From the NCBI RefSeq assembly GCF_035934735.1, contig NZ_CP142396.1, positions 2,170,001 to 2,234,000 of the forward strand: a stretch of 64,000 bases of DNA. The letters run 5' to 3'. The DNA comes from Sedimentibacter sp. MB31-C6 (GTDB taxonomy: Bacteria > Bacillota > Clostridia > Tissierellales > Sedimentibacteraceae). Both the position numbers and the translations under genes were made by a program. This document shows, one piece after another, positions 1 to 9,492 of this stretch (positions are counted from its first letter, which is position 1; each line of letters begins with the position of its first letter). The notes beneath the pieces were generated by a model. It had not been told where the DNA came from and searched no databases. It worked only from the letters and a program-made list of their open reading frames with translations.

Positions 1-1
1 T

Positions 2-1252
2 ATAGTACTTGGTGTTGAACCAACAAATAATAAAGCTTTTATAAACATGGACAAAGCAATAGAAATATCTCAAAATCTAGCAGAAAAATATAATTTTGAA
101 GTAGATGTTACTAACAAAGTAGAAGAACTGCCAGTTGGAATCAAACAAAAAGTTGAAATATTAAAAGCTCTTTATAGGGGAGCTGATATTTTGATTTTAG
201 ATGAACCTACTGCAGTATTGACCCCTCAAGAAACAGATGAATTGTTTATTCAGTTGAAGAAACTTAAAGATGATGGTCATACTATTATATTTATTTCACA
301 CAAATTAGACGAGATAAAGGCAATATGTGATAGAGCCACTATTATGAGAAATGGTAGGAGTATGGGAACTCATTTGGTAAAGGATATAACAACTAGTGAA
401 ATGTCAAAGCTTATGGTTGGTAGAGATGTAGTTCTAACATTTGATAAAAAACCTGCAAAATTAAAAGAAACAGTAATGAAAGTTAGAAATCTTAAAGTTG
501 TTGGTTCAACAGGAACTGTAAGAGTAAATGATTTATCATTCGATTTAAAAGCAGGAGAGATTTTTTCTATAGCAGGAGTTGAAGGTAATGGTCAAAGTCA
601 TCTAGTAGAAGCAATAACAGGTTTAACGAAAAAGTATACAGGTGAAGTATTAATCTATGATAAAGATATAAGGAATCATAACATAAAGGAAATTAGAGAA
701 CTAGGTTTATCTCATATTCCAGAAGATAGAATGACTTTCGGTGTTGCTAAAAATATGAATATTATGGATAATATTCTTTCCAATCAATATGACAGACCTG
801 AATTATCTGGAAAGTATTTATTAAAAATAAAGAAAATTGAAGCAAGGGTTAATGAACTAATTAAAGAATATAAAGTAAAATGTAAAACTTATAAACAAAA
901 TGTAGGAATGCTTTCTGGTGGAAATATTCAAAAAGTTGTAGTTGCGCGAGAGTTCTCAATAGGTCCAAAAATAATTATTGCGAATCAACCAACTAGGGGT
1001 ATAGATGTTGGAGCGGCATCTTTTATAAGACAAAGAATTATTGATTATAGAGATGCAGGATGTGCAGTAATTTTAATTTCTGCTGATTTAAATGAAGTTT
1101 TTGAATTAAGTGATAGATTAGCAGTTATGTATAAGGGACAATTTTCAGGTGTATTTAAAGATATGGATAAACTTACTGAAGAAGAATTAGGCAAGTATAT
1201 GCTTGGCTTAAAAAAGGACGAAAGATTGGAGGGAATAACATATGAACATTAA
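2..1252 (+). CDS. Nucleoside-type ABC transporter ATP-binding protein, 5' end outside window
   Basis: Energises uptake of a solute, probably nucleosides, through the two permeases that follow. The reading frame is open to the left edge, so the visible 416 residues are the C-terminal part of a double-ATPase protein of the RbsA/YufO type. The first domain shows a signature-like VGIKQKVEI, a Walker B LILDEPTA and an H-loop FISHK. The second shows a degenerate Walker A (GVEGNGQS), signature LSGGNIQKV and a Walker B-like IIIANQPTRGID. The altered Walker B, with N and Q where D and E are expected, is usual for this subfamily's second domain. The stop overlaps the next permease start by 11 bases, implying translational coupling. 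The ATG at 47 is internal, not the start. The nucleoside role rests on the hydrolase and kinase downstream. Confidence 0.9.
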   Translation: MVLGVEPTNNKAFINMDKAIEISQNLAEKYNFEVDVTNKVEELPVGIKQKVEILKALYRGADILILDEPTAVLTPQETDELFIQLKKLKDDGHTIIFISHKLDEIKAICDRATIMRNGRSMGTHLVKDITTSEMSKLMVGRDVVLTFDKKPAKLKETVMKVRNLKVVGSTGTVRVNDLSFDLKAGEIFSIAGVEGNGQSHLVEAITGLTKKYTGEVLIYDKDIRNHNIKEIRELGLSHIPEDRMTFGVAKNMNIMDNILSNQYDRPELSGKYLLKIKKIEARVNELIKEYKVKCKTYKQNVGMLSGGNIQKVVVAREFSIGPKIIIANQPTRGIDVGAASFIRQRIIDYRDAGCAVILISADLNEVFELSDRLAVMYKGQFSGVFKDMDKLTEEELGKYMLGLKKDERLEGITYEH

Positions 1253-2312
1253 TAAAAAATTTGATATAATGCGAACTTTGTTAGCAATAGGTATTGCATT
1301 ATTCATTTCATTTTTAATAATTGTTCTTACAAGCGAAGAACCTTTGAATGCTATTATTCAGTTAATTACAGGTCCGTTGCAAAGTAAGCGACGCTTTGGC
1401 AATGTTATAGAAGCTATGATTCCATTAATATTTACAGGAGTAGGAGTAAGTATTATGTTTGCAGCTAATCAAATTAATCTTGCCGGAGAGGGAGCATTTC
1501 ATATAGGTGGACTAATTGCAACATTCGTGGCTATTAATACTACGCTCCCTTTAGGAATAAGTCCTTTAGTTTGCATAATAGTAGCTGGAGTATTCGGTGC
1601 ATTGGTAACAGTAATACCTGCAATTTTAAAAATAAAAACAAATTCAGATGTATTAGTATCATCCTTGATGATGAATTATATAGTTTTTAATTTTGCGAAT
1701 TATATATTGAATTATTTTTTGAGAGATTCATCAGCTGGTTCTGTTGTTTCATATGCAGTTCCACAAGCTACACAGTTAAATACTATTATACAAGGAACAA
1801 GAATACACATTGGATTATTTATCGCAATAGCAGTTGCAATATTGGGTTATATATTCTTATATAAAACAAAGACTGGATATGAAATCCGTTTAACAGGAGA
1901 AAATCAAGATTTTGCAAGATACTCTGGTATTAATATCGTTAAAGTTACCTTAATATCTGCATTGCTTGGAGGATTTATATTTGGTATGGGAGGCGGAGTT
2001 GAACTCCTTGGTATGTACAATAGATTTTCATGGACTTCTCAGTTAGGATATGGATGGGATGCAATAATAATTACTACTTTAGCAAGGAAAAATCCGTTAT
2101 ACGTTCCTTTTGCAGCATTCTTTTTAGCTTATTTAAGAACTGGAGCTTCTATCATGGCTCGTTCTACCGATGTTGTTACAGAAATAGTAGTAATAACTCA
2201 AGGAATAATTATTCTTTTAGTTGTTGCAGAACAATTCTTAAGTAAATATAAACATAAGATGATTGCTAAGGAAGCTAAGGCTACTATAAGCAATATAAAG
2301 GAGGCTGAATAA
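1242..2312 (+). CDS. ABC transporter permease (BPD_transp_2, nucleoside/YufP-like)
   Basis: Multi-pass inner-membrane permease of 356 residues, the first of a heterodimeric pair in a nucleoside-type ABC importer. The sequence is mostly hydrophobic segments, starting with a helix at about residues 12-30. A charged cytoplasmic stretch with GENQDFARYSGI near residue 225 matches the EAA-like coupling loop typical of this family. The start overlaps the ATPase stop, with an AGGG-like site inside the upstream gene. It ends two bases before the next permease. A lipoprotein binding subunit would be expected upstream, outside the window. Confidence 0.9.
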   Translation: MNINKKFDIMRTLLAIGIALFISFLIIVLTSEEPLNAIIQLITGPLQSKRRFGNVIEAMIPLIFTGVGVSIMFAANQINLAGEGAFHIGGLIATFVAINTTLPLGISPLVCIIVAGVFGALVTVIPAILKIKTNSDVLVSSLMMNYIVFNFANYILNYFLRDSSAGSVVSYAVPQATQLNTIIQGTRIHIGLFIAIAVAILGYIFLYKTKTGYEIRLTGENQDFARYSGINIVKVTLISALLGGFIFGMGGGVELLGMYNRFSWTSQLGYGWDAIIITTLARKNPLYVPFAAFFLAYLRTGASIMARSTDVVTEIVVITQGIIILLVVAEQFLSKYKHKMIAKEAKATISNIKEAE

Positions 2313-2313
2313 T

Positions 2314-3234
2314 ATGATATTAGAAGCATTTTTATCTCCTGATTTTTTCAACGCTGCTTTAAGAGCAACAACGCCAATACTTTTTGCTACATTAGCTTCA
2401 GCTGTAGCTGTAAAAGCAGGTATTATTAACATGGCGCTTGAGGGTATAATGCTATTTTCTGCTTTGTTTGGAGTTGTATTTAGTTCATTATTTCACAGTG
2501 CATGGCTTGGTTTATTTGCTACAATGATATTAGGCGGTTTTATAGGATTATTTTTAGCCTTTTTCGTATTAAGGTTGAAAACAGATGAAATATTAGCGGC
2601 AATTGCAATAAATTTAATTGCAAATGGTGCTACAGTTCTACTACTTTTGACAGTATCAGGAGATAGAGGAGTTTCATCTTCTATAAAAAGCATCCCGCTT
2701 CAGAGAATAGCAATACCTGTAATAGAAAACATACCATTTTTAGGTGAGGTAATATCAAATCAAAATATTTTGACATACATTTCTTTAATTATGGTTGTAA
2801 TAGTTCATATATTTTTATATAAAACACCATTAGGATTAAGAATTAGAGCTGTTGGTGAAAATAAAGATGCGGCAGAATCCGTAGGTATAAGTTCTAGAAA
2901 AATTCAATATATAGCACTGATGATAAGTGGTATATTAGCTTCAATGGGAGGGTTTTTCCTTTCGGGAGGCTATATGACTAACTTTACAACAGGTATGAGT
3001 GCAGGAAGAGGATTTATTGCTTTAGCTGCAAGTGCTATGGGTGGCAATACACCTATAGGAGGATTTTTAGTATCGCTTTTATTTGGTGCAGCACAAGCAT
3101 TAGCTAACATATTACAGCTTGGCGCATGGCCACATGAATTGATACAAATGCTTCCATATGTAACAACTCTAGTAGGTTTAGGAATTTATAGTTACTTGAA
3201 AATGAAAAAAATGGAACGACTAAGCGGGAAATAG
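2314..3234 (+). CDS. ABC transporter permease (BPD_transp_2, nucleoside/YufQ-like)
   Basis: Second membrane subunit, 306 residues, all-helical and hydrophobic. The N-terminal ALRATTPILFATLAS and the GENKDAAESVGIS coupling loop (about residue 190) are typical of the YufQ/NupQ side of these importers. An AAGGAGG site lies just upstream (within the end of the previous gene), and the gene follows after a single base, so it is part of the same operon. A short palindromic repeat (GGGACGCAT/ATGCGTCCC) separates it from the nucleoside hydrolase. Confidence 0.9.
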   Translation: MILEAFLSPDFFNAALRATTPILFATLASAVAVKAGIINMALEGIMLFSALFGVVFSSLFHSAWLGLFATMILGGFIGLFLAFFVLRLKTDEILAAIAINLIANGATVLLLLTVSGDRGVSSSIKSIPLQRIAIPVIENIPFLGEVISNQNILTYISLIMVVIVHIFLYKTPLGLRIRAVGENKDAAESVGISSRKIQYIALMISGILASMGGFFLSGGYMTNFTTGMSAGRGFIALAASAMGGNTPIGGFLVSLLFGAAQALANILQLGAWPHELIQMLPYVTTLVGLGIYSYLKMKKMERLSGK

Positions 3235-3236
3235 AT

Positions 3237-3261
3237 GTAGGGGACGCATTGTATGCGTCCC
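3237..3261. repeat. Short palindromic intergenic repeat, type 1
   Basis: GTAG followed by the inverted repeat GGGACGCAT-TGT-ATGCGTCCC. It lies between the permease stop and the nucleoside hydrolase ribosome binding site. The same unit recurs at about 4.2, 11.5, 21.2, 38.6 and 43.7 kb, always between genes. Confidence 0.85.
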
Positions 3262-3282
3262 GCTGTTTATTAGGAGGAAAAC

Positions 3283-4230
3283 ATGACAAAAAGAAACATA
3301 ATAATAGATTGCGATCCAGGAATTGATGATATTATAGCTCTTTCCTTGGCAATAGCAAATGAAGATAAACTTAACATATTAGGAATTACAACAGTGGCAG
3401 GTAATCAAAGTATAGAAAAAGTTACTGACAACGCCTTGAAAGTAATTTCATTTTACAACAAAGATATAAAAGTGGCACAAGGACAAAAAAGCCCTTTAAT
3501 AAGAGAAAAATGTGTGGCAAGTAATGTTCATGGAGAAAATGGTATGGGGGATTATCAACTTCCTGAACCAAAAAATTCCCTATATTCAGATAATGCCATA
3601 ACATTTTTAAGAGATACAATAATGAATTCAGATAGTAAAGTTACAATGGTTCCTATAGGACCACTTACTAATATAGCTCTTTTAATCAAGACATTTCCTG
3701 AAGTAAAAGAAAAAATTGAACTTTTATCAATAATGGGAGGCTCATCATATGGAGGAAATTATACTCCCTATGCAGAATTTAATATATGGGCAGATCCGGA
3801 AGCTGCAAGAATTGTATTTGATTCTGGTATTCCTATAGTAATGAGTGGTTTAAATATTACACATACTACAGGTCTAAAGAGAGAAGATGTTGATAAACTA
3901 TTGAAAAGTAACAGTAAAGTATCGAATATGTGTGGTAAAATTTTGGATTTTTATTTTCGTGGGGATCATGTGAATAATGGTAAATTTACTCCTATACATG
4001 ATGCTTGTAGCATAATGTATTTATTATATCCTGAATTATTTAAGTTTAAGAATACGAAAGTAACTGTAGATTGTTCAGAAGAAATAAATAGAGGAAATAC
4101 TTCTGTTGATGTTAGAGATTGGGTAAATTATGACGCTTCATATCCAAAGGTTCTTATGGAAACTGATTCAGAAAAGTTTACAAAATTATTATTAGAATCA
4201 TTATACAAATTAGACAACATAATAACGTAG
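3283..4230 (+). CDS. Inosine/uridine-type nucleoside hydrolase
   Basis: Cytoplasmic N-ribohydrolase that cleaves a nucleoside to free base plus ribose. The 315-residue length is right for the family. The calcium-binding signature DCDPGIDD sits at residues 9-16, and MVPIGPLTNIALLI, a GGSSYGGN block and a late HDACSIMY histidine motif match active-site elements of the IU-NH family. The start has an AGGAGG site (about 3273). Placed after the nucleoside ABC genes and before ribokinase, it supplies the ribose for phosphorylation. Base preference cannot be read from the sequence. Its TAG stop lies inside a palindromic repeat. Confidence 0.93.
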   Translation: MTKRNIIIDCDPGIDDIIALSLAIANEDKLNILGITTVAGNQSIEKVTDNALKVISFYNKDIKVAQGQKSPLIREKCVASNVHGENGMGDYQLPEPKNSLYSDNAITFLRDTIMNSDSKVTMVPIGPLTNIALLIKTFPEVKEKIELLSIMGGSSYGGNYTPYAEFNIWADPEAARIVFDSGIPIVMSGLNITHTTGLKREDVDKLLKSNSKVSNMCGKILDFYFRGDHVNNGKFTPIHDACSIMYLLYPELFKFKNTKVTVDCSEEINRGNTSVDVRDWVNYDASYPKVLMETDSEKFTKLLLESLYKLDNIIT

Positions 4231-4251
4231 GGGACGCATTGTATGTGTACC
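4227..4251. repeat. Short palindromic intergenic repeat, type 1 (slightly decayed)
   Basis: GTAGGGGACGCATTGTATG then TGTACC. The right arm differs from the perfect copies. The TAG at its left edge is the stop codon of the nucleoside hydrolase. Confidence 0.75.
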
Positions 4252-4288
4252 GTGAACAACCAAACAAAATCAAAATAAGGAGGTTATA

Positions 4289-5161
4289 ATGGGGAAAGTA
4301 GTAATTGTAGGAAGTATAAATGTAGATATGGTCTTTACTTCCAAAGTTAGGCCTAAAGCAGGTGAAACTGTTCTTGGAGAAGAATTTTCAATAATTCCAG
4401 GTGGTAAAGGAGCTAATCAGGCTGTTGCTGCTAGTAAATTAGGGGCAGAAAGTTATATGATAGGTTGTGTAGGTAATGATAGCAATGGAGAATTTTCAAT
4501 TAATAACCTTACTAATATGAATGTCAGCACTGATTGTATAGATTCTACTAATGAAGCTACAACTGGTGTTGCAAATATAGTAGTAGCTGAAAATGATAAT
4601 AGTATTATAGTTATAGCAGGTTCGAATTATAAAATTACAAAGAATACTATAGACAAATATAAAGATGTAATATTATCAGCTGATATTGTATTATTGCAAT
4701 TAGAAATACCTATAGATATTGTTGAATATACTGCTGAAATTTGTAAGAAAAATAATGTAGATGTACTTTTAAATCCGGCACCAGCAATTGAACTTAAAAA
4801 ATCATTAATTGAAAATGTTACATATATTACTCCTAATGAACACGAACTAAAAATTATACTTGGAAAGCATGATAATATAGATGAAATAATTAGAAAATAT
4901 CCTAATAAATTAATTGTTACTATGGGAGCAAAAGGCGTAAAATATTTTGATGGAATAGATATGAAATTAATTCCATCATATAATGTTGAAGTTGTTGATA
5001 CAACGGGGGCTGGGGATACCTTCTGTGGAGGATTAGCAGCTGCATTGGTTAGAGGAGATAATATAGAAGATGCAATTAAATTTGCTAATAAAGCAGCAGC
5101 TCTTTCAATTACTAAGTTAGGTGCACAAAGTGGAATGCCAACTTTAGAACAACTACTTTAA
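4289..5161 (+). CDS. rbsK: Ribokinase
   Basis: PfkB-family sugar kinase that makes ribose 5-phosphate from ribose and ATP. The 290-residue protein has the N-terminal GSINVDMV, the substrate-binding GGKGANQAV near residue 40 and the C-terminal anion-hole/catalytic motif DTTGAGDTF near residue 240. A strong AAGGAGG (about 4277) sets the start. It completes the salvage route nucleoside uptake, hydrolysis, ribose phosphorylation. It may also serve the rbsDACB operon at 44.8-49.7 kb, which has no kinase of its own. Other PfkB kinases are possible, but the ribokinase motif set is good. Confidence 0.9.
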   Translation: MGKVVIVGSINVDMVFTSKVRPKAGETVLGEEFSIIPGGKGANQAVAASKLGAESYMIGCVGNDSNGEFSINNLTNMNVSTDCIDSTNEATTGVANIVVAENDNSIIVIAGSNYKITKNTIDKYKDVILSADIVLLQLEIPIDIVEYTAEICKKNNVDVLLNPAPAIELKKSLIENVTYITPNEHELKIILGKHDNIDEIIRKYPNKLIVTMGAKGVKYFDGIDMKLIPSYNVEVVDTTGAGDTFCGGLAAALVRGDNIEDAIKFANKAAALSITKLGAQSGMPTLEQLL

Positions 5162-5193
5162 TCTATGCAAGTCTTATTCGCAAATAACAACAA

Positions 5194-5222
5194 AGCACAT
5201 ATTCTTTTATAGAATATGTGCT
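5194..5222. terminator. Intrinsic terminator after rbsK
   Basis: Inverted repeat AGCACATATTCT/AGAATATGTGCT followed by CTATTTTT on the plus strand. It lies between the converging ribokinase and cold-shock genes. Confidence 0.75.
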
Positions 5223-5245
5223 CTATTTTTAATCCAACAATATTA

Positions 5246-5446
5246 TTATGCTAATTCTACATTAGCAGCTTGAGGTCCACGAGCACCTTCAACTACATCG
5301 AAAGTAACTTTTTGACCTTCTTCTAAAGTTTTAAAACCATTACCGCTGATTGCAGAAAAATGTACGAATACGTCATTTCCATCTTCACTAGAAATAAAAC
5401 CAAATCCTTTTGCTGAATCAAACCATTTAACTGTACCTGTTTTCAT
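5246..5446 (-). CDS. Cold-shock protein (CspA family)
   Basis: Small single-stranded nucleic-acid-binding protein, 66 residues, one cold-shock domain. It shows [15 protein letters not shown] (RNP1) and DVFVHFSAI (RNP2). The start used is the ATG at 5446, because GGAGGG lies just upstream of it on the minus strand; an upstream in-frame TTG would overlap that site. It is a near-identical paralogue of the next gene, arranged in tandem, and probably acts as an RNA chaperone. A longer TTG-started form is unlikely. Confidence 0.95.
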   Translation of the reverse strand: MKTGTVKWFDSAKGFGFISSEDGNDVFVHFSAISGNGFKTLEEGQKVTFDVVEGARGPQAANVELA

Positions 5447-5486
5447 TAAACCCTCCAAATTTTTATAAATATTTTTATTTATTAAT

Positions 5487-5512
5487 GAAAAAGAACTACT
5501 TTAGTAGTTCTT
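5487..5512 (-). terminator. Terminator after the upstream cold-shock gene
   Basis: Read on the minus strand, AAGAACTACT/AGTAGTTCTT forms a hairpin followed by TTTTT. It lies between the two tandem cold-shock genes, so they are probably separate transcripts. Confidence 0.7.
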
Positions 5513-5594
5513 ATCACGTTTCGTTGAAATACCAATATTAATATATGTATGCTAAATCTATATTAAAATTTATTATTTCTAAAAACAAATGCTA

Positions 5595-5795
5595 CTATGC
5601 AATAGTAACGTTGCTAGCTTGAGGTCCTTTTTGGCCATCAACAATATCAAAAGTTACATTTTGACCTTCTTCTAAAGTTTTAAATCCATCTGAAATGATT
5701 GCTGAAAAATGCACGAACACATCATTTCCATCCTCACATGAAATAAATCCAAAACCCTTTTTAGAATCAAACCACTTCACTGTACCTGTTTTCAT
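5595..5795 (-). CDS. Cold-shock protein (CspA family)
   Basis: Second 66-residue cold-shock domain protein with the same RNP1 (KGFGFI) and RNP2 (VFVHFS) motifs as its neighbour. The two differ at a minority of positions, mainly in the middle and C-terminus (IISDGF versus ISGNGF). GGAGG upstream on the minus strand fits the start. About 290 bp of very AT-rich leader separates it from the divergent LCP gene and must hold both promoters. Confidence 0.95.
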   Translation of the reverse strand: MKTGTVKWFDSKKGFGFISCEDGNDVFVHFSAIISDGFKTLEEGQNVTFDIVDGQKGPQASNVTIA

Positions 5796-6089
5796 TAAAT
5801 AAATCCTCCGATATTAAAAAAGATATATGTATTGTAACAGTTTTTTCTCTAAATTGCAATACATATTTATAAAAAAAATTAAAAATATTTATAAATTAGC
5901 AAAAGTATATTATAAAGGGAATAAGTTTAGATTATATTTATAAAGAAATTGTTTTCTTTATAAATATATAATGTTAAATAATGTATAAATATAAAATTTA
6001 TTTTAATAGTTTTTATAATTGATAATAATGTTAAGTTTTGCTATAATAAAATAGAATTTAAAACAAAAAATAATAAAGGTGATTAACAA
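5796..6089. other. AT-rich divergent intergenic region
   Basis: No coding region, hairpin with a T-run or recognisable RNA was seen. It should contain the minus-strand csp promoter and 5' leader and the plus-strand LCP promoter; a TATAAT-like stretch occurs near 6042-6050. Confidence 0.5.
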
Positions 6090-7046
6090 ATGATAAAGCA
6101 TTTTTTAAAAATATTTATAGCATCACTTATGTTAATTACAATTTTGTTAAGTGTAACTGCATTAGGTTATATTATTTTAATTGATAGAGATATTGTTATT
6201 GGAACTATGAAAAATGTAGAATCAAAAGATTTATCAAATAAAGGTTTAGCATTTTCTAGTACTTTCAATTATAATACTCCCCTTGGTAAAATTGCAAAAA
6301 CTAGCAAGAGACTAAATATATTGTTGGTGGGACTTGAAAACCAAAGAACAGATACTATTATGGTATTAAGTTATGATTCTGAAAGTAATATAGCAGATAT
6401 TATATCCATCCCTAGAGACACTTATTATCCTAGAGATGTGTATGATAGACCAGACACTAAAAAAATAAACGCGGTTTATTCAGGTGAAGGTATAGAAGGA
6501 CTCTCGAATTCAATACAAGATATTTTAGGAATTCCCATAGAAAAGTATGTAATTGTTGATTATAATGGTGTAGTAGCATGTGTAGATTTGCTTGGTGGTG
6601 TTGAAGTAGAAGTCCCCTTTCATATGAAATATAGCGATCCATATGATGATCCGCCATTACATATTGATATTCCTGAAGGAAGACAATTATTAAATGGAGA
6701 ACAGTCGTTAAAATTTTTAAGGTTTAGAAAAGGCTATGATAATCAAGATTTAGGGAGAATAGAAGCTCAACAGAGATTTATGAAATCAGCAGTTAAAAAA
6801 GCTTTAAGTTTACAACTTCCATCGTTAATAAATGAAGCATATTCATATATTGAAACTAATTTATCTTTAACCGATTATCTTGGACTTGCTGGAAACATTA
6901 TAGGTTTTTCAACTGAAAATATTAATTTACATATTATGCCTGGAACTGAAACGCCATTGGAAGGATTATCCTTTTATGTTCCTGATGAAGATGAAATTAA
7001 AAAGTTGATTTATTCAATGTATGGTATGAATAATGATTATAATTAA
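6090..7046 (+). CDS. LytR-CpsA-Psr (LCP) family protein
   Basis: Membrane-anchored enzyme of the family that attaches undecaprenyl-linked glycopolymers to peptidoglycan. Of 318 residues, an N-terminal transmembrane helix (about 7-32) is followed by an extracellular LCP domain. Family motifs include LNILLVGLENQRTDTIM, ISIPRDTYY (arginine that contacts the lipid phosphate) and the late LKFLRFRKG...DLGRIEAQQRF segment. The ribosome site AAAGGTG fits the start. A tandem paralogue follows; both keep the same arginines, so both look active. The transferred polymer is unknown. Confidence 0.92.
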   Translation: MIKHFLKIFIASLMLITILLSVTALGYIILIDRDIVIGTMKNVESKDLSNKGLAFSSTFNYNTPLGKIAKTSKRLNILLVGLENQRTDTIMVLSYDSESNIADIISIPRDTYYPRDVYDRPDTKKINAVYSGEGIEGLSNSIQDILGIPIEKYVIVDYNGVVACVDLLGGVEVEVPFHMKYSDPYDDPPLHIDIPEGRQLLNGEQSLKFLRFRKGYDNQDLGRIEAQQRFMKSAVKKALSLQLPSLINEAYSYIETNLSLTDYLGLAGNIIGFSTENINLHIMPGTETPLEGLSFYVPDEDEIKKLIYSMYGMNNDYN

Positions 7047-7143
7047 AAATATAATTTTTGATAAATATATATAAAATAATTGAAGTATATGTTATACAAT
7101 GGTATAATAATTTTTATTTTATTATTGAAAGGCGGATTATTAA

Positions 7144-8151
7144 ATGAATCATTTTATAAAAGTTTTTATAATATCTTTATTATCTTTTTCTTTAGTTATT
7201 TTTACAGGACTCTTCACATATGACAAATATTTTGGTAATGAAGGCATAGAAATAGGAGATTCTAATGATAAACAAGGAAATGAAGAAGATGATAATATAG
7301 ATTATAATTCACCTTTAGAAAAAGCAATGCATGACAGTCACAGAATAAATGTATTATTATTGGGGCTTGAAGGATATAGAACCGATACAATAATGGTAGC
7401 AAGTTTTGACAGAAAAACTAAAGATGCAATTATAATATCAATTCCAAGGGATACTTATTATAAAAGAGAAGGATATTCAAAATATTCTGAATTTCAAAAA
7501 GTTAATGCAATATTTCAAACAGAAGATACTGTAGAAGATGGATATAAGGCAGTAGCAAAAGCGGTAGAAGAAATGATTGGAATTCCAATAGAAAAATATG
7601 TATCAATTGAATATGATGGTGTTAGAGCAGCTGTAACTGCTATAGGTGGAGTTGAAGTTGATGTTCCTTTTCATATGAAATATTCTGACCCTTACGATAC
7701 ACCACCACTTTATATTGATATTCCAGCAGGAAAGCAAATTATATATGGTGATAAGGCAATGGAATTTCTAAGATTTAGAAAATCTAATCATGAAGGATAT
7801 TATGGATATAAAAACGGTGATTTAGGAAGGATCGAAGTTCAACAGCAGTTTGTTAAATCTGCAATAAATAAATCTTTAAGCCTTAAACTTCCAAGTGTTA
7901 TAAGTGCAGTTTATCCTCATGTGAAAACAAATTTCACATTGACAGAACTCCTTGGATTAGGAAAAGACGCTATAGGATTTTCAATTGAAAATTTAGAGAC
8001 AACAACTATTCCTGGTATAGATAGAAATATGGGAGGATTATCTTTTTATGTTGTTGATGGAGAAGAAGTAATAAAACTGGTATATGATTTATATGATGTG
8101 CCTTTATCAGCAGAAACAGACAGTGAAGAATTAGCAAATAATATTGAATAA
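7144..8151 (+). CDS. LytR-CpsA-Psr (LCP) family protein, tandem paralogue
   Basis: Second LCP protein, 335 residues: an N-terminal membrane helix (about 7-27), an acidic linker (NDKQGNEEDDN), then the LCP domain with LLLGLEGYRTDTIM, ISIPRDTYY and MEFLRFRK...NGDLGRIEVQQQF. It is clearly a duplicate of its upstream neighbour, sharing for example the PFHMKYSDPYD segment. The gap of about 100 bp has its own AAAGGCGG site. A strong hairpin ends the unit. Roles in wall teichoic acid or capsule attachment cannot be separated here. Confidence 0.92.
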   Translation: MNHFIKVFIISLLSFSLVIFTGLFTYDKYFGNEGIEIGDSNDKQGNEEDDNIDYNSPLEKAMHDSHRINVLLLGLEGYRTDTIMVASFDRKTKDAIIISIPRDTYYKREGYSKYSEFQKVNAIFQTEDTVEDGYKAVAKAVEEMIGIPIEKYVSIEYDGVRAAVTAIGGVEVDVPFHMKYSDPYDTPPLYIDIPAGKQIIYGDKAMEFLRFRKSNHEGYYGYKNGDLGRIEVQQQFVKSAINKSLSLKLPSVISAVYPHVKTNFTLTELLGLGKDAIGFSIENLETTTIPGIDRNMGGLSFYVVDGEEVIKLVYDLYDVPLSAETDSEELANNIE

Positions 8152-8165
8152 CTCAATCTAATTGT

Positions 8166-8189
8166 ACCCCCACTTGAAAAAGTGGGGGT
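8166..8189 (+). terminator. Hairpin terminator after the LCP pair
   Basis: ACCCCCACTT-GA-AAAAGTGGGGGT stem-loop, one of the most GC-rich hairpins in the window, followed by CTTAAAAATTATTT. It separates the LCP genes from the alanine racemase. Confidence 0.75.
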
Positions 8190-8333
8190 CTTAAAAATTA
8201 TTTCATGTATTCTGTTATGTATCCTACTTGTTATTCTAATTACGGTCATTTTTCCGCACCAGATGAATTTCGCGCTAAGGATAAATACTTTAGTAGGAGG
8301 AAAAGCAGAAGGAGAATTAATTGGAGGTTAAAG

Positions 8334-9482
8334 GTGAAGCAACTTTTAAGAGATACATATGTAGAAATAAATCTAGACAATATAGGTTATAATGTGAGCA
8401 AAATAAAAGAATTTGTTGGAAAAGATGTTGCAATAACTGCAGTTGTAAAGGCTAATGGATATGGTCATGGAGCTGTTAATATAGCACCCACAATAATGGA
8501 AAATGGAGCGGATTATCTTGCTGTTGCTACACTTACAGAAGCATTGGAGTTAAGAAAACATTATAAGAATTACAATATACTAATAATGGGTTATACTCCA
8601 GATGAATATTTAAACTATGTAGTTGAAAGTAATATTACTCAAACTATTTTTTCTTTTAATCAAGCAGAAATATTAAATGAATTAGGTGTAAAAAATAATA
8701 AAAATTCAGTTGTTCATATAAAATATGATACTGGATTCAATCGTCTTGGATTCAAAAATAATCAAGATAGTATAGCAGAAATAGTAAAAATGAAAAAACT
8801 TAAAAATATTACTTTAGAAGGTATATTTTCACACTTTGCTTTAACTAGCAAAAATGATGATGACATACAATATAATAAATTTATGAATGCAATTAGACAA
8901 TTAGAGGATAAGGGCATGAAATTTAAATATAAGCATATTTGTGACAGTATATCTGGTGTAGATTATCCAGAATACAGGTTAAATATGATAAGGCCAGGAT
9001 CTTTAATTTATGGCTTGAAATCATTCGAAGATGATACTATAGTACTAAAACAGGCAATGACTTTTAAATCTAAGATATATCATATAAAAACACTTGAAGA
9101 AGGAGAAGGTGTAAGTTATAGTTATTCTTGGAAGGCAAATAGAAAGAGTATAATAGGTACGCTTCCCTTTGGATATGCAGATGGATATCTTCGTAGTATG
9201 AGAGATAAAGGTATTGTAACAATTCATGGTAAAAAGGCACCAATTATCGGAGTAATTTGTATGGATCAGTGTATGGTAGATTTAACTGATATCCCTGAAG
9301 CTCAAATTGGTGATGAAGTTATAATATATGGAGATAAAACAAATAACACAATAGATATTGAAGAAATGTCAAAATTAGCAGGAACTAATAAGAATGACAT
9401 AGTATGTAGAATTACTATGAGAACACCAAGAGTATACATAAAAGATGGAAAAGTTGTAGATATTGTAAATTATTTACTTTAG
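8334..9482 (+). CDS. alr: Alanine racemase
   Basis: PLP enzyme interconverting L- and D-alanine. The GTG at 8334 is chosen as start because TTGGAGG ends six bases upstream; the longer open frame begins with an unrelated 43-residue stretch. This gives 382 residues, the family norm. The PLP lysine is K39 in VVKANGYGHG, and the catalytic tyrosine lies in GEGVSYSYSW. Blocks such as DTGFNRLGF, SLIYGL, PFGYADGY and GVICMDQCMVDLTD are typical. It is followed closely by an M20 hydrolase and a D-aminopeptidase, so it may serve D-amino-acid or D-peptide use as well as wall synthesis. Confidence 0.94.
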   Translation: MKQLLRDTYVEINLDNIGYNVSKIKEFVGKDVAITAVVKANGYGHGAVNIAPTIMENGADYLAVATLTEALELRKHYKNYNILIMGYTPDEYLNYVVESNITQTIFSFNQAEILNELGVKNNKNSVVHIKYDTGFNRLGFKNNQDSIAEIVKMKKLKNITLEGIFSHFALTSKNDDDIQYNKFMNAIRQLEDKGMKFKYKHICDSISGVDYPEYRLNMIRPGSLIYGLKSFEDDTIVLKQAMTFKSKIYHIKTLEEGEGVSYSYSWKANRKSIIGTLPFGYADGYLRSMRDKGIVTIHGKKAPIIGVICMDQCMVDLTDIPEAQIGDEVIIYGDKTNNTIDIEEMSKLAGTNKNDIVCRITMRTPRVYIKDGKVVDIVNYLL

Positions 9483-9492
9483 GGGGAGTAAT

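Noticed and set aside
8205-8333. N-terminal extension of alanine racemase
   Set aside because: The extra residues do not resemble the family, and GTG 8334 has a well-spaced ribosome site.
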